A stretch of 64,000 bases of DNA. Source: Paenibacillus borealis (GTDB lineage Bacteria > Bacillota > Bacilli > Paenibacillales > Paenibacillaceae). Made by a program: the position numbers and the translations under genes. Below the pieces are notes generated by a model. It ran no database searches and was not told the DNA's origin. It was given only the letters and a program-made list of their open reading frames with translations. Below, one piece after another: positions 56,695 to 64,000 of this stretch (positions are counted from its first letter, which is position 1; each line of letters begins with the position of its first letter). The DNA lies in NCBI RefSeq assembly GCF_000758665.1, contig NZ_CP009285.1, positions 3,100,001-3,164,000 on the forward strand, written 5' to 3'.

Positions 56695-57570
56695 TTGAAA
56701 GGGAAGATGACTTTGGAAACAGGCGGCGTTCGCCCGGGTAAGCTCAATACGATAGTGTATATATTATTTGGTTTGCAGCTTCTGTTCACTCTTTTCAGTA
56801 ACCGGTTTTATAGCTTTATCGCTTATATCGACAACAACCAAATTTCTAGCGGTAGTATGGCTGGCTTAATATCGATAGTAGCAGCCATAGCTGCAGTTGT
56901 CTGTGTGATATGGTTTGGGAGAAGGCACAGTCTGGTGCTGATGTTTCTGTCCGTGGAGCTGATATCTATTCTGTACCAGCCATGCCTGCACCCGTCGCAG
57001 ATTCTTCGGCCAACCAATCTGATCTATACAGTGGTTGTCAGCGTGCTGACGGTATTGTTTCTGGTTAAACTGCCACCGGTAGAACATGGAGAACCGGCCG
57101 GGAAGACGGAGCAGGAGAGCGTCAAATTGTCTTCCGGCAGTAACCATGATTCCGGCCCAGTGGTAACCGCTAAGCTAAGTATGATTATGCTCTATATTCT
57201 GGCGGCGGTACCGGTTCTGTACAATATTTATTCCAAGTCTGGCGGTTATGAATTTACATTGCTGGTGAGTCCATATCTGAAGTTGTCCTACTTCTTCGTC
57301 ATTCTCAGTGTCATTTATTTATTCATCACGAATACATATTTGCAGGATCATTTGAAGGCGATTCTTACACTCATTGTTGTTTTTACCCTTCTAAAATTCG
57401 TACTCCCGCTATTGTATTTCGTACCGGGCATCAATTATATCACTTTTTATGCCGGATACTATCTGGTTTACATTCTTCTTGCGGTTCTAATTATCGCTCC
57501 GGTCTACACGCTGCTGCGGGGAAGACGGCTGCCGCTGCTGTCCCGGCTGGCAGATCGAATATCTTTTTAA
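56695..57570 (+). CDS. Multi-pass membrane protein of unknown function
   Basis: About 285-291 residues. The start is TTG 56695, ATG 56707 or TTG 56713; AAAGGGAAG (56698-56706) best suits 56713. About seven or eight hydrophobic helices, four before and four after a soluble loop (about 128-158; VEHGEPAGKTEQESVKLSSG). No motif that I recognise. It follows the broken WG-repeat gene by about 20 bp. A very long hairpin terminates it. Confidence 0.7.
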   Translation: MKGKMTLETGGVRPGKLNTIVYILFGLQLLFTLFSNRFYSFIAYIDNNQISSGSMAGLISIVAAIAAVVCVIWFGRRHSLVLMFLSVELISILYQPCLHPSQILRPTNLIYTVVVSVLTVLFLVKLPPVEHGEPAGKTEQESVKLSSGSNHDSGPVVTAKLSMIMLYILAAVPVLYNIYSKSGGYEFTLLVSPYLKLSYFFVILSVIYLFITNTYLQDHLKAILTLIVVFTLLKFVLPLLYFVPGINYITFYAGYYLVYILLAVLIIAPVYTLLRGRRLPLLSRLADRISF

Positions 57571-57603
57571 GCGGCGGATTTCCGGAATAACCACGTCCCC
57601 AGT

Positions 57604-57687
57604 AAAATCTCCTTACGGAAGCCAAACGCACGAAGACATCTGTAAGATGTTCTTACGTGCTGGCTTACCCGTAAGGGGATTTTTTTG
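57604..57687. terminator. Very long imperfect hairpin, terminator-like
   Basis: The arms AAAATCTCCTTACGG and CCGTAAGGGGATTTTT pair, then AAGCCA/TGGCTT, GCACG/CGTGC, GAAG/CTTAC region and ACATCT/AGATGT, closing on a 3-nt loop (GTA). In all about 35 base pairs with small bulges, ending in TTTTTTTG. It is much longer than a normal terminator. The rest of 57571-57877 holds a cre-like site and no gene. Confidence 0.8.
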
Positions 57688-57796
57688 TGTAGCAATAAAC
57701 GCGTATAAACTCAGATGTTAGAATACATCAATTATGATTTGGCTTAGATCATTGTTTTAGATAGGGCGGTAAATTAGAATTTCTAGTATAAGTTAA

Positions 57797-57810
57797 TGAA
57801 AACGGTTACC
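57797..57810 (+). promoter_or_regulatory. cre-like site upstream of the carboxylesterase gene
   Basis: TGAAAACGGTTACC matches 13 of 14 positions of the CcpA consensus, 67 bp before the start codon. Confidence 0.65.
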
Positions 57811-57877
57811 TCACAGTGCGTAATACCAAGCCTTCAATGTAGTTCAATTCATTCACCTTCACAAAGGAGACGGTAAC

Positions 57878-59410
57878 ATGCTAAGAGTGGTAAATGTTGA
57901 AAACGGGACGGTTCAGGGACTGCCGGCAGCTGATCCCCGGATTACGAGCTTCAAGGGGATACCCTTTGCCGCTCCGCCAATAGGCAAGAACCGCTGGCGG
58001 GCGCCGCAGCCTGCGGAAGACTGGGAAGGTGTGCTGCATGCTTACCAGTTCGCACCGGTCTCCATGCAGGTAAGGCAAGAGCTGGATGATAATAACATCT
58101 ATACCCGCGAATGGGCCGTAGAACCGGACATCGTGATGAGCGAGGATTGTCTGTACCTGAACGTGTGGACACCAGCTAAACTTCCGGACGAGAAGCTTCC
58201 CGTATATGTATGGTATTTTGGCGGAGGTCTGCAGGTAGGCCATCCGGCTGAAATGGAATTTGACGGTGAACGTATTGCACGCAGAGGCATAGTGGTAGTG
58301 ACAATCAACTACCGCCTGAATGCCTTCGGATTTCTTTGCCATCCCGAAATAACAGCGGAAGCGCCGGAGGCGCCCGCCAACTTTGGCAACCTCGATCAAC
58401 AGGCAGCGACCCGCTGGGTGAAGCGCAATATTGCGGCATTTGGAGGCGATCCGGACAATATCACCATCGGCGGACAGTCTGCCGGCGGCGGAAGTGTCAT
58501 GAGCCAGCTCACCTCACCGCAGAACGAAGGGCTGTTTCAGCGGGCGATTGTTGAAAGCGGGATTTTCACAAAGCTGTATCCGGGAACCCTGCTGCCTCCT
58601 CACCGCAGTGATCTGCAGGAGGCTGAGCATGACGGTACCCGGTTCTTCAATTACCTGGGCGTATCCTCACTTGCAGAAGCCCGGCAGCTGGATGCGGTCT
58701 ATCTTCGGGACAAGGCCGTAGAGTATGGGGGATTCTGGGGCACGGTTGCAGACCAGAGATTCCTGACAGGCAACCCGTTCGATTTGTTTCTTCAGAACAA
58801 GCGCTTGAAGGTACCGGTAATGCTGGGTCATACCTCCTCGGAGTTCTTTAGTACCCCGGCCGCCGGGACATTTGACGAGCTCAAGCAGCTGGCCGCAGAT
58901 ATGTTCGGTGAAGATGCCGGTACTTTTCTCCGGCTTTGCGGGGATCAGACAGTTCCATTAGAGGAAGCCCGGGAGAGGGCTTCCGTAAGCGGAATCGAAT
59001 ACGCGATCCGTGTTGCTGCACAGGCCAATGCGGACACCGGCGGTGAAACGCCGCTCTACTATTATAATTTCGATGCTGAGATTCCGGGGTGGGATAACCC
59101 GGGTACCTTCCACTCCGTAGACCTCTGGTTCTTCTTCGAGACGCTTGCCAAATGCTGGAGGCCTTTTACCGGCAAGCATTATGATTTGGCCCGGCAGATG
59201 TGTAATTATACGGCCCATTTCATCCGCAGCGGAGACCCGAACGGCCAGGATTCAACAGGATTGGAATTACCCCGGTGGGAGCCTTATACCCCTGAAGCAC
59301 CGTACGGAATGCTGTTTGCAGACAAGGCCGGCTTTAACAGACAGCAACCGGGCGAGATGATGGAATTTCTCGTGCAGCAGTATTTCAAGAATGCCGGTAG
59401 TCCGGCTTGA
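57878..59410 (+). CDS. Type B carboxylesterase
   Basis: 510 residues of the alpha/beta-hydrolase fold. Oxyanion-hole segment WYFGGGLQVG (~112), nucleophile Ser201 in GGQSAGGGS, acidic residue in HTSSEFF (~325) and His in GTFHSVDLWFFFETL (~410). The EDCLYLNVW signature (~89) is typical of type B esterases. ATG at 57878 with AAAGGAG upstream. No signal peptide. In this context it may remove acetyl or other ester groups from imported xylo-oligosaccharides; the family is wide, so that is inference. A cre-like site suggests carbon catabolite control. Confidence 0.92.
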   Translation: MLRVVNVENGTVQGLPAADPRITSFKGIPFAAPPIGKNRWRAPQPAEDWEGVLHAYQFAPVSMQVRQELDDNNIYTREWAVEPDIVMSEDCLYLNVWTPAKLPDEKLPVYVWYFGGGLQVGHPAEMEFDGERIARRGIVVVTINYRLNAFGFLCHPEITAEAPEAPANFGNLDQQAATRWVKRNIAAFGGDPDNITIGGQSAGGGSVMSQLTSPQNEGLFQRAIVESGIFTKLYPGTLLPPHRSDLQEAEHDGTRFFNYLGVSSLAEARQLDAVYLRDKAVEYGGFWGTVADQRFLTGNPFDLFLQNKRLKVPVMLGHTSSEFFSTPAAGTFDELKQLAADMFGEDAGTFLRLCGDQTVPLEEARERASVSGIEYAIRVAAQANADTGGETPLYYYNFDAEIPGWDNPGTFHSVDLWFFFETLAKCWRPFTGKHYDLARQMCNYTAHFIRSGDPNGQDSTGLELPRWEPYTPEAPYGMLFADKAGFNRQQPGEMMEFLVQQYFKNAGSPA

Positions 59411-59428
59411 TCCTCTCAAGCATAGGCG

Positions 59429-60193
59429 TTAGTCTTTGGCCTGCTTCTGGAAATTTCTCGGCGTATGCCCGGTCATTTGCTTGAATTGCCGGCAGAAGTG
59501 CTCCACATTCTGATATCCGCACCGTGAAGCCACATCGGCAATACTCTGGGCATTGTGGATCAGGTATTCCTTCGCCATACGAATCCGGCTGTTGATGACA
59601 TCATCCATGCAGGAGATTCCAAAGGTTTTTTTGTAAATGTTCTGGAGATAGCCTGGGCTAATCTGAAGATCATCCGCCATTTTTGAAACGGTCCAGTAAT
59701 CTCCTGGGTTAATCTGAATAGCCGTGCGCAGCTTCAGCAATTTGTAGTATTGCGGTGTAATATTATCCTGGAAGCAGGATTCCCATAGTTTGTTGAACAG
59801 GGTCCGGAGCAGATAATCGATGGAGGATTCTTTGCAATCCCGGTTGAAAGTGTGTTCACTGACAATCAGCTCAAGCAGTTTCTGGCAGTAGTCGGGGTCA
59901 CTTAACGCGAAGGGAACACCAAAAGGAAGCGGAGATCCCGTGATATAGGGTTCATCGGTTTCGAAGCGGATCCAGTCATTGACGAAAAGGTCAGCACTGG
60001 CCCGGTAATAGACCTTTTGCTGTGGACGGTAGAGGATTACACTGTGAGCAGGATAGAGCTTGAGCCCGCCATGTACCCAGAACTCGGCTGGAGTCTTGGT
60101 AATAACAAGCAGCCAATGAGAGCCTGCGGGAACATCAATAACAAAATTACCGGTGTGTGAAGTATTGCACTCAACATAGTGAATAAGGGCCAT
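59429..60193 (-). CDS. AraC family transcriptional regulator
   Basis: 254 residues; ATG at 60193 with GGAGGAG upstream. The N-terminal cupin-like effector domain (about 10-110, PAGSHWLLVITKTP) and the two C-terminal helix-turn-helix motifs, WTVSKMADDLQISPGYLQNI (~167-186) and SIADVASRCGYQNVEHFCRQ (~218-237), are both present. It lies between the esterase gene (convergent) and the GH8 gene (same strand), and is likely to control the xylan-related genes around it. Confidence 0.92.
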   Translation of the reverse strand: MALIHYVECNTSHTGNFVIDVPAGSHWLLVITKTPAEFWVHGGLKLYPAHSVILYRPQQKVYYRASADLFVNDWIRFETDEPYITGSPLPFGVPFALSDPDYCQKLLELIVSEHTFNRDCKESSIDYLLRTLFNKLWESCFQDNITPQYYKLLKLRTAIQINPGDYWTVSKMADDLQISPGYLQNIYKKTFGISCMDDVINSRIRMAKEYLIHNAQSIADVASRCGYQNVEHFCRQFKQMTGHTPRNFQKQAKD

Positions 60194-60243
60194 CGCGTTC
60201 TCCTCCTGGCAGGCATGACTGAATTACTAGCCTAACAAATACA

Positions 60244-60273
60244 AGAAATCGCTCCTGTCAGGAGCGATTTCTC
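60244..60273 (-). terminator. Intrinsic terminator between the GH8 and AraC genes
   Basis: AGAAATCGCTCC and GGAGCGATTTCT form a perfect 12-bp stem with a 5-nt loop. The minus-strand exit carries TTGTATTTG. Confidence 0.85.
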
Positions 60274-60276
60274 TGT

Positions 60277-61422
60277 CTATCTATAGATCCGGTAGTTTCC
60301 GCTTAGAGCCAGCATGCTGAAGAAGTACAGGCAGTTGTCGTAATACCGGCGCTCCCCTGTGCGAAGCGGGGTATGCCAGAACAGCTTAACGAAGTGTCCG
60401 GCATCCGGTCCATCAGCTGCAAGCGAGGCCATGGCTAAGGTCGCCAGCAGACCGACAGGATGGAGGGAAGGCTCATCAAACGGCTGGCCGTCTATAGTGT
60501 AGCGCCGGTAATCGGCACTATCAATGTCCCGGAAGAACGCCTGAATCCGGTTAGACTGCTCTACCTGCCAAGGATCGCTGCGGAACCATTCATAATCCAG
60601 CCCGATATTGGCAGCGACCCGGTAAGCATCACTGAAGAAGTGGCGGAAGTCACCATGCGGCTGGGGTTCAGCCGGAGTCCCGTCATAATTGGCGTATTCC
60701 GGCGACAGGCCGGTTTCGGGATGACAGGCCTTGTGCAGGTACGCTCTACTTCTGGCTGCTGCGTCCTTCCAGAATGCCCTGTCCTGTTCATCCGCCTGCA
60801 GAGCGAATAAATCATAGAAATGCGGCAGATGGTAGGAAGGATCGCTGAAAGGGGTTTCAGGAATGAACTTAATCAGCCGGGTCGCCGGGTCCCACATCGG
60901 ATCGCCTTCTCCGTTCTCCCCTTTATGCACACAGGCGCGGAGGATGATTCTGGCCTGTTCAGAATAGTTGAACGGTGAAGCACAGTCGCCCCAGCGTTTG
61001 GAAGCAAAGAACAGCGCCATGGCGAAGAACTCTTCCCCGTCCGGTGCCGGACCGGGTGAGAGATGTGTTCCGTCCAGCTTACAGTGCCAGGCGAAATAAT
61101 CCTTGTAGCGGCCTTTCGTATGCTGCATATGTATCTTGGCGAACTTCCAGAGCCGGTCAAATTCTTCCTTCTTGTCCATTTGCACTGCCATCATCATCCC
61201 GTAGGACATGCCTTCTGTCCGCACATCGGTATTGCCGGTATCTACGATATATCCCATATCGTCACCCATAGGATGGTAGATCCGGACATCGGAAGCGCCG
61301 TAGAACATTTCGTTCCAGGTAGCTTCAAGCCTTTGGCTGATCGTCTTTGCCGGTATCCCGTTCTCAAGGAACAGGTTTCTGTATTTCCCTGTATAAAAGG
61401 AGCCTTCTGTGAAAATATTCAT
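60277..61422 (-). CDS. GH8 reducing-end xylose-releasing exo-oligoxylanase (Rex-like)
   Basis: 381 residues with ATG at 61422 and TTGGAGG upstream. An intracellular (alpha/alpha)6 enzyme without signal peptide that frees xylose from the reducing end of xylo-oligosaccharides. The acid Glu70 lies in DVRTEGMSYGMMM, exactly where Bacillus halodurans Rex has Glu70. The general base is Asp265 in HFFSDAYRVA (Asp263 in Rex), and SPGPAPDGEEFFAMAL (~122-137) is a Rex-type signature. Length equals that of Rex (~388). A cre-like site precedes it. It is divergent from the GH43 gene, which suggests a common xylo-oligosaccharide pathway. Confidence 0.92.
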   Translation of the reverse strand: MNIFTEGSFYTGKYRNLFLENGIPAKTISQRLEATWNEMFYGASDVRIYHPMGDDMGYIVDTGNTDVRTEGMSYGMMMAVQMDKKEEFDRLWKFAKIHMQHTKGRYKDYFAWHCKLDGTHLSPGPAPDGEEFFAMALFFASKRWGDCASPFNYSEQARIILRACVHKGENGEGDPMWDPATRLIKFIPETPFSDPSYHLPHFYDLFALQADEQDRAFWKDAAARSRAYLHKACHPETGLSPEYANYDGTPAEPQPHGDFRHFFSDAYRVAANIGLDYEWFRSDPWQVEQSNRIQAFFRDIDSADYRRYTIDGQPFDEPSLHPVGLLATLAMASLAADGPDAGHFVKLFWHTPLRTGERRYYDNCLYFFSMLALSGNYRIYR

Positions 61423-61490
61423 AACAATCCTCCAATGGATAGGGTTTTGCCAAAGTATATCATAAGCGGAACTAAAGAAATTAAAGCGTT

Positions 61491-61504
61491 TTCCTTAAAA
61501 TTTA
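61491..61504 (-). promoter_or_regulatory. cre-like site upstream of the GH8 gene
   Basis: On the minus strand GGAAAACGCTTTAA matches 12 of 14 consensus positions, about 70-80 bp before the GH8 start. It lies in the divergent region to the GH43 gene. Confidence 0.5.
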
Positions 61505-61627
61505 TAGGTAATCCGGTCCCATTTCATCATCTCAGGATAGATCAATCTTAGATGTCTATATGTCATGGACTTCGCTCATGCGGCTTCACTATACTGATAG
61601 GGACAAAATGACAAGGGGAAAATAAGA

Positions 61628-63055
61628 ATGGCTAAAAAACAAGGTTTTAATCCGTATCTCCCGTCATGGGAATATATCCCGGATGGTGAGCCTTACGTTT
61701 TTGAAGGAAGAGTGTATGTGTATGGTTCACATGACCGTTTTAACGGGCACGCATTCTGCCTGAATGACTATGCCTGCTGGTCGGCGCCGGAGGATAATCT
61801 GGCCGATTGGCAGTATGAAGGCGTGATTTACGAGACTACGGATGATCCGCTGAACACGGAAGGCAGCATGTGCCTGTATGCACCTGATGTCACCGTTGGA
61901 CCGGACGGGCGGTACTATCTCTACTATGTATTGGATAAGGCTCCTGTCGTATCGGTGGCAGTCTGCGACAAGCCGGGCGGTAAATATGAATTCTACGGAT
62001 ATGTAAGTTATGCCGATGGAATACGCCTGGGAGAGAAGGAAGGCGACGAGCCGCAGTTTGACCCGGGTGTGCTGACCGAAGGGGAGAACACTTACCTGTA
62101 CACCGGCTTCTGCGGTTATGGAGATTCGTCCAGACATGGAGCTATGGCAACGGTGCTTGGCCCGGATATGCTCACGATTACCGAAGAGCCTGTATTTGTT
62201 GTGCCGAGCCAGCCCTACAGCAAGGGGAGCGGGTTTGAAGGTTATGAGTTCTTCGAGGCCCCTTCCATCCGCAAAAGAGGGGATATCTATTATCTGATCT
62301 ATTCCTCGGTCTCCATGCATGAGCTGTGTTATGCAACCAGCCTGCATCCGGCCAAGGGCTTCACCTACCAGGGAGTCATTGTAAGTAATTGTGATCTTCA
62401 TATCGATACGTACAAGCCGGCGGACCAGCCGATGGCTTACGGCGGCAATAACCACGGCAGCATCGTTCAAATCCATGGAGCATGGTACATTTTTTATCAC
62501 CGGCATACCCATGGGACGGCGTTCTGCCGCCAGGGCTGCATTGAACGGATTGAATTCCGCGAAGACGGCACGATTCCCCAGGCGGAGATTACGTCCTGCG
62601 GTCCGAACGGAGGCCCGCTCGAAGGCCGGGGAGAATATCCGGCTTATCTGGCCTGCCATCTGTTCTGTAAAGACCAGGAAATGTACACCGGAGGCTTCGG
62701 CCGTACGGGTGCCTGGATGGACAGCCGGTTTCCGAAGATTACCCAGGACGGCAGGGACGGCGATGAGGAAGCCGGCTATATTGCCAATATGACGGATTCA
62801 GCTGCTGCCGGGTTTAAATATTTCGCTTGCGAGGGTATCAACCGGGTCACAATCAAGGTGCGCGGCTATTGCCAGGGTGAGTTCGAAGTGAAAACTTCCT
62901 GGAACGGACCTGCACTTGGACGGATACCGGTGGGCTTTACGAATATCTGGCAGGATTACACTGCTGAAGTGGCCATTCCCGATGGCGTTCAGGCCTTATA
63001 TTTTACGTATACCGGCAACGGCGGCGCAAGTCTGGCTTCATTCACTCTGGAATAA
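61628..63055 (+). CDS. GH43 glycoside hydrolase with C-terminal CBM6-like domain
   Basis: 475 residues; ATG at 61628 with AAGGGGAAA upstream. The five-bladed beta-propeller (about 8-325) has candidate base Asp19 in YIPDGEP, pKa modulator Asp145 in QFDPGVL and acid Glu210 in FFEAPSI. The last ~130 residues form a beta-sandwich of CBM6 type ending in FTYTGNGGASLASFTLE. It is probably a beta-xylosidase or alpha-L-arabinofuranosidase acting on oligosaccharides inside the cell, since no signal peptide is present. It starts an operon with the GH95 gene 20 bp downstream and diverges from the GH8 gene. Confidence 0.9.
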   Translation: MAKKQGFNPYLPSWEYIPDGEPYVFEGRVYVYGSHDRFNGHAFCLNDYACWSAPEDNLADWQYEGVIYETTDDPLNTEGSMCLYAPDVTVGPDGRYYLYYVLDKAPVVSVAVCDKPGGKYEFYGYVSYADGIRLGEKEGDEPQFDPGVLTEGENTYLYTGFCGYGDSSRHGAMATVLGPDMLTITEEPVFVVPSQPYSKGSGFEGYEFFEAPSIRKRGDIYYLIYSSVSMHELCYATSLHPAKGFTYQGVIVSNCDLHIDTYKPADQPMAYGGNNHGSIVQIHGAWYIFYHRHTHGTAFCRQGCIERIEFREDGTIPQAEITSCGPNGGPLEGRGEYPAYLACHLFCKDQEMYTGGFGRTGAWMDSRFPKITQDGRDGDEEAGYIANMTDSAAAGFKYFACEGINRVTIKVRGYCQGEFEVKTSWNGPALGRIPVGFTNIWQDYTAEVAIPDGVQALYFTYTGNGGASLASFTLE

Positions 63056-63075
63056 CCTGAAAGGGTGCAGCGATC

Positions 63076-64000
63076 ATGACAAGCATGGAACATAAGCGGG
63101 GGCTCTGGTACGGTCAACCGGCGAGGGATTGGAATGAGGCGTTGCCGGTTGGCAACGGGCGGCTTGGCGCGATGATTTATGGCGGCATCGCTGAGGAGAA
63201 GCTTCAGCTCAATGAGGATTCCGTATGGTACGGCGGCCCGCGTGACCGTAATAACGGGGATGCCCTGCCACATTTACCGGAACTCCGCAGTCTGATACTG
63301 AAGGGGAGGCTGCGGGAAGCGGAAGAGCTGGCAGCGATGTCAATGGCAGGACTGCCTGAAGCGCAGCGTCATTATCTGCCGCTTGGCGAGCTGCTGCTGT
63401 CATTTGACGGACATGAGCAGCCGGCTGCGGACTATAGGCGGGAACTTGATTTGGAGCGCGGCGTATCCCGGGTGAGCTATTCAACCGGCGGCGTCCGGTA
63501 TACCCGCGAGTTGTTTGCCAGCTTTCCGGATCAGGCGATTGTCATCCGGATCTCCTCCGGCCGTAAGAACGGGGTTTCCCTGAAGGCGCGGTTTAACCGC
63601 CACAACTGGAGATACCTGGAGCAAATTGAGAAGTGGCAGAACAGCGGGCTGGTGATGACCGGCTATGGCGGTGGTCAGGGGGGAAGCTCCTTTGCCGCTG
63701 TCCTGAAGGCTGTCACCAATGACGGCACCTGCCGCAACATCGGAGAATATTTGCTTGTGGACGGGGCAAGCTCGGTTACCCTGCTGCTTGCTGCAGGGAC
63801 CACGTTCCGCCATCCCGAGCCGCAGCTACAGGCCAAGAGAAGGCTGGAAGAGCTGAGCCGGGATTCCTACGAAGCGCTTCTGGGCCGTCACATTGCGGAT
63901 TACCGCAGATTGTACGGGCGGGTTACGCTGACGCTGCCGGAGAACCTGGACCTTAGCGGGCTGCCGACCGACGAGCGGCTGAAGCGGTTTCAGAAGGGGG
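63076..64000 (+). CDS. GH95 alpha-L-fucosidase/galactosidase, 5' part (cut by the window)
   Basis: ATG at 63076 with AAGGGTG 9 bp upstream; the frame is open to the window end with 308 residues visible of the ~750 expected. ALPVGNGRLGAMIYGG (23-38) and LQLNEDSVWYGGPRDRNN (~45-62) are GH95 N-terminal signatures. The catalytic (alpha/alpha)6 barrel lies beyond the edge. GH95 enzymes remove alpha-L-fucose or alpha-L-galactose from plant xyloglucan or pectin side chains. It follows GH43 by 20 bp, so the two are co-transcribed. Confidence 0.93.
   Translation, partial: MTSMEHKRGLWYGQPARDWNEALPVGNGRLGAMIYGGIAEEKLQLNEDSVWYGGPRDRNNGDALPHLPELRSLILKGRLREAEELAAMSMAGLPEAQRHYLPLGELLLSFDGHEQPAADYRRELDLERGVSRVSYSTGGVRYTRELFASFPDQAIVIRISSGRKNGVSLKARFNRHNWRYLEQIEKWQNSGLVMTGYGGGQGGSSFAAVLKAVTNDGTCRNIGEYLLVDGASSVTLLLAAGTTFRHPEPQLQAKRRLEELSRDSYEALLGRHIADYRRLYGRVTLTLPENLDLSGLPTDERLKRFQKG

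Overview
The window reads as chromosomal DNA of a Paenibacillus-like member of the Bacillales. The basis is moderate GC, strong AGGAGG-type ribosome binding sites with many TTG starts, yqhH-yqhG and yqzE homologues, a class II ribonucleotide reductase, and LplB/YtcP-type sugar ABC permeases next to a YesM/YesN two-component system. The genus is inference, not proof.

Layout. 1-8.8 kb: end of a GH94-like gene, beta-glucuronidase (gusA), a HIT protein, an alpha/alpha-toroid protein, an SDR/MerR divergent pair with mirror-image promoters, glycerol dehydrogenase, a divergent polysaccharide deacetylase converging on a cell-wall amidase, and yqzE. 9-13 kb: a secreted protein of unknown function and the yqhH-yqhG operon. 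13.4-16.2 kb: nrdJ behind two NrdR boxes. 16.2-18.7 kb: a low-GC azoreductase-TetR cassette between two 53-bp direct repeats, beside a remnant of a ricin-type lectin domain. 18.7-39.7 kb: a carbohydrate-use locus with a GH115-like gene, two beta-helix glycosidases, two Gfo/Idh/MocA oxidoreductases, LacZ, ABC importer, YesN/YesM, a GH67-like hydrolase and a sugar isomerase. 39.7-45.5 kb: a graveyard of truncated genes (hsdM, tetR, a ZIP transporter, an accD/accA fusion, a chemoreceptor sensor) around an intact trehalase-like gene and corA. 45.5-54.7 kb: a CadA-type ATPase, small lipoproteins, an MFS exporter with an HTH-cupin regulator, a chemoreceptor and a LysR gene. 54.8-57.6 kb: a purA paralogue divergent from that LysR gene, a broken WG-repeat gene and a membrane protein. 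57.8-64 kb: a second carbohydrate block with a carboxylesterase, an AraC regulator, a GH8 oligoxylanase, GH43 and GH95 (cut by the window end).

How it fits together. The 18.7-39.7 kb locus looks like import and breakdown of a glucuronic acid-decorated plant cell-wall glycan: secreted or surface enzymes cut it, the lipoprotein-dependent importer takes up oligomers, and GH115, GH67-like, LacZ and GusA enzymes trim them. Three transcription units (GH115, the second beta-helix gene, the ABC operon) carry the same 53-bp promoter element at identical spacing to the -10 box. The likeliest activator is the AraC-type response regulator encoded in the ABC operon, and cre-like sites point to CcpA control.

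Most notable points: the shared promoter element, the 53-bp repeats around the azoR-tetR cassette, the mirror MerR promoters, the in-register accD-accA deletion scar, the GH67-like hydrolase of unclear family, and the LysR-linked purA paralogue. No CRISPR array, tRNA, rRNA or intact transposase gene was seen.
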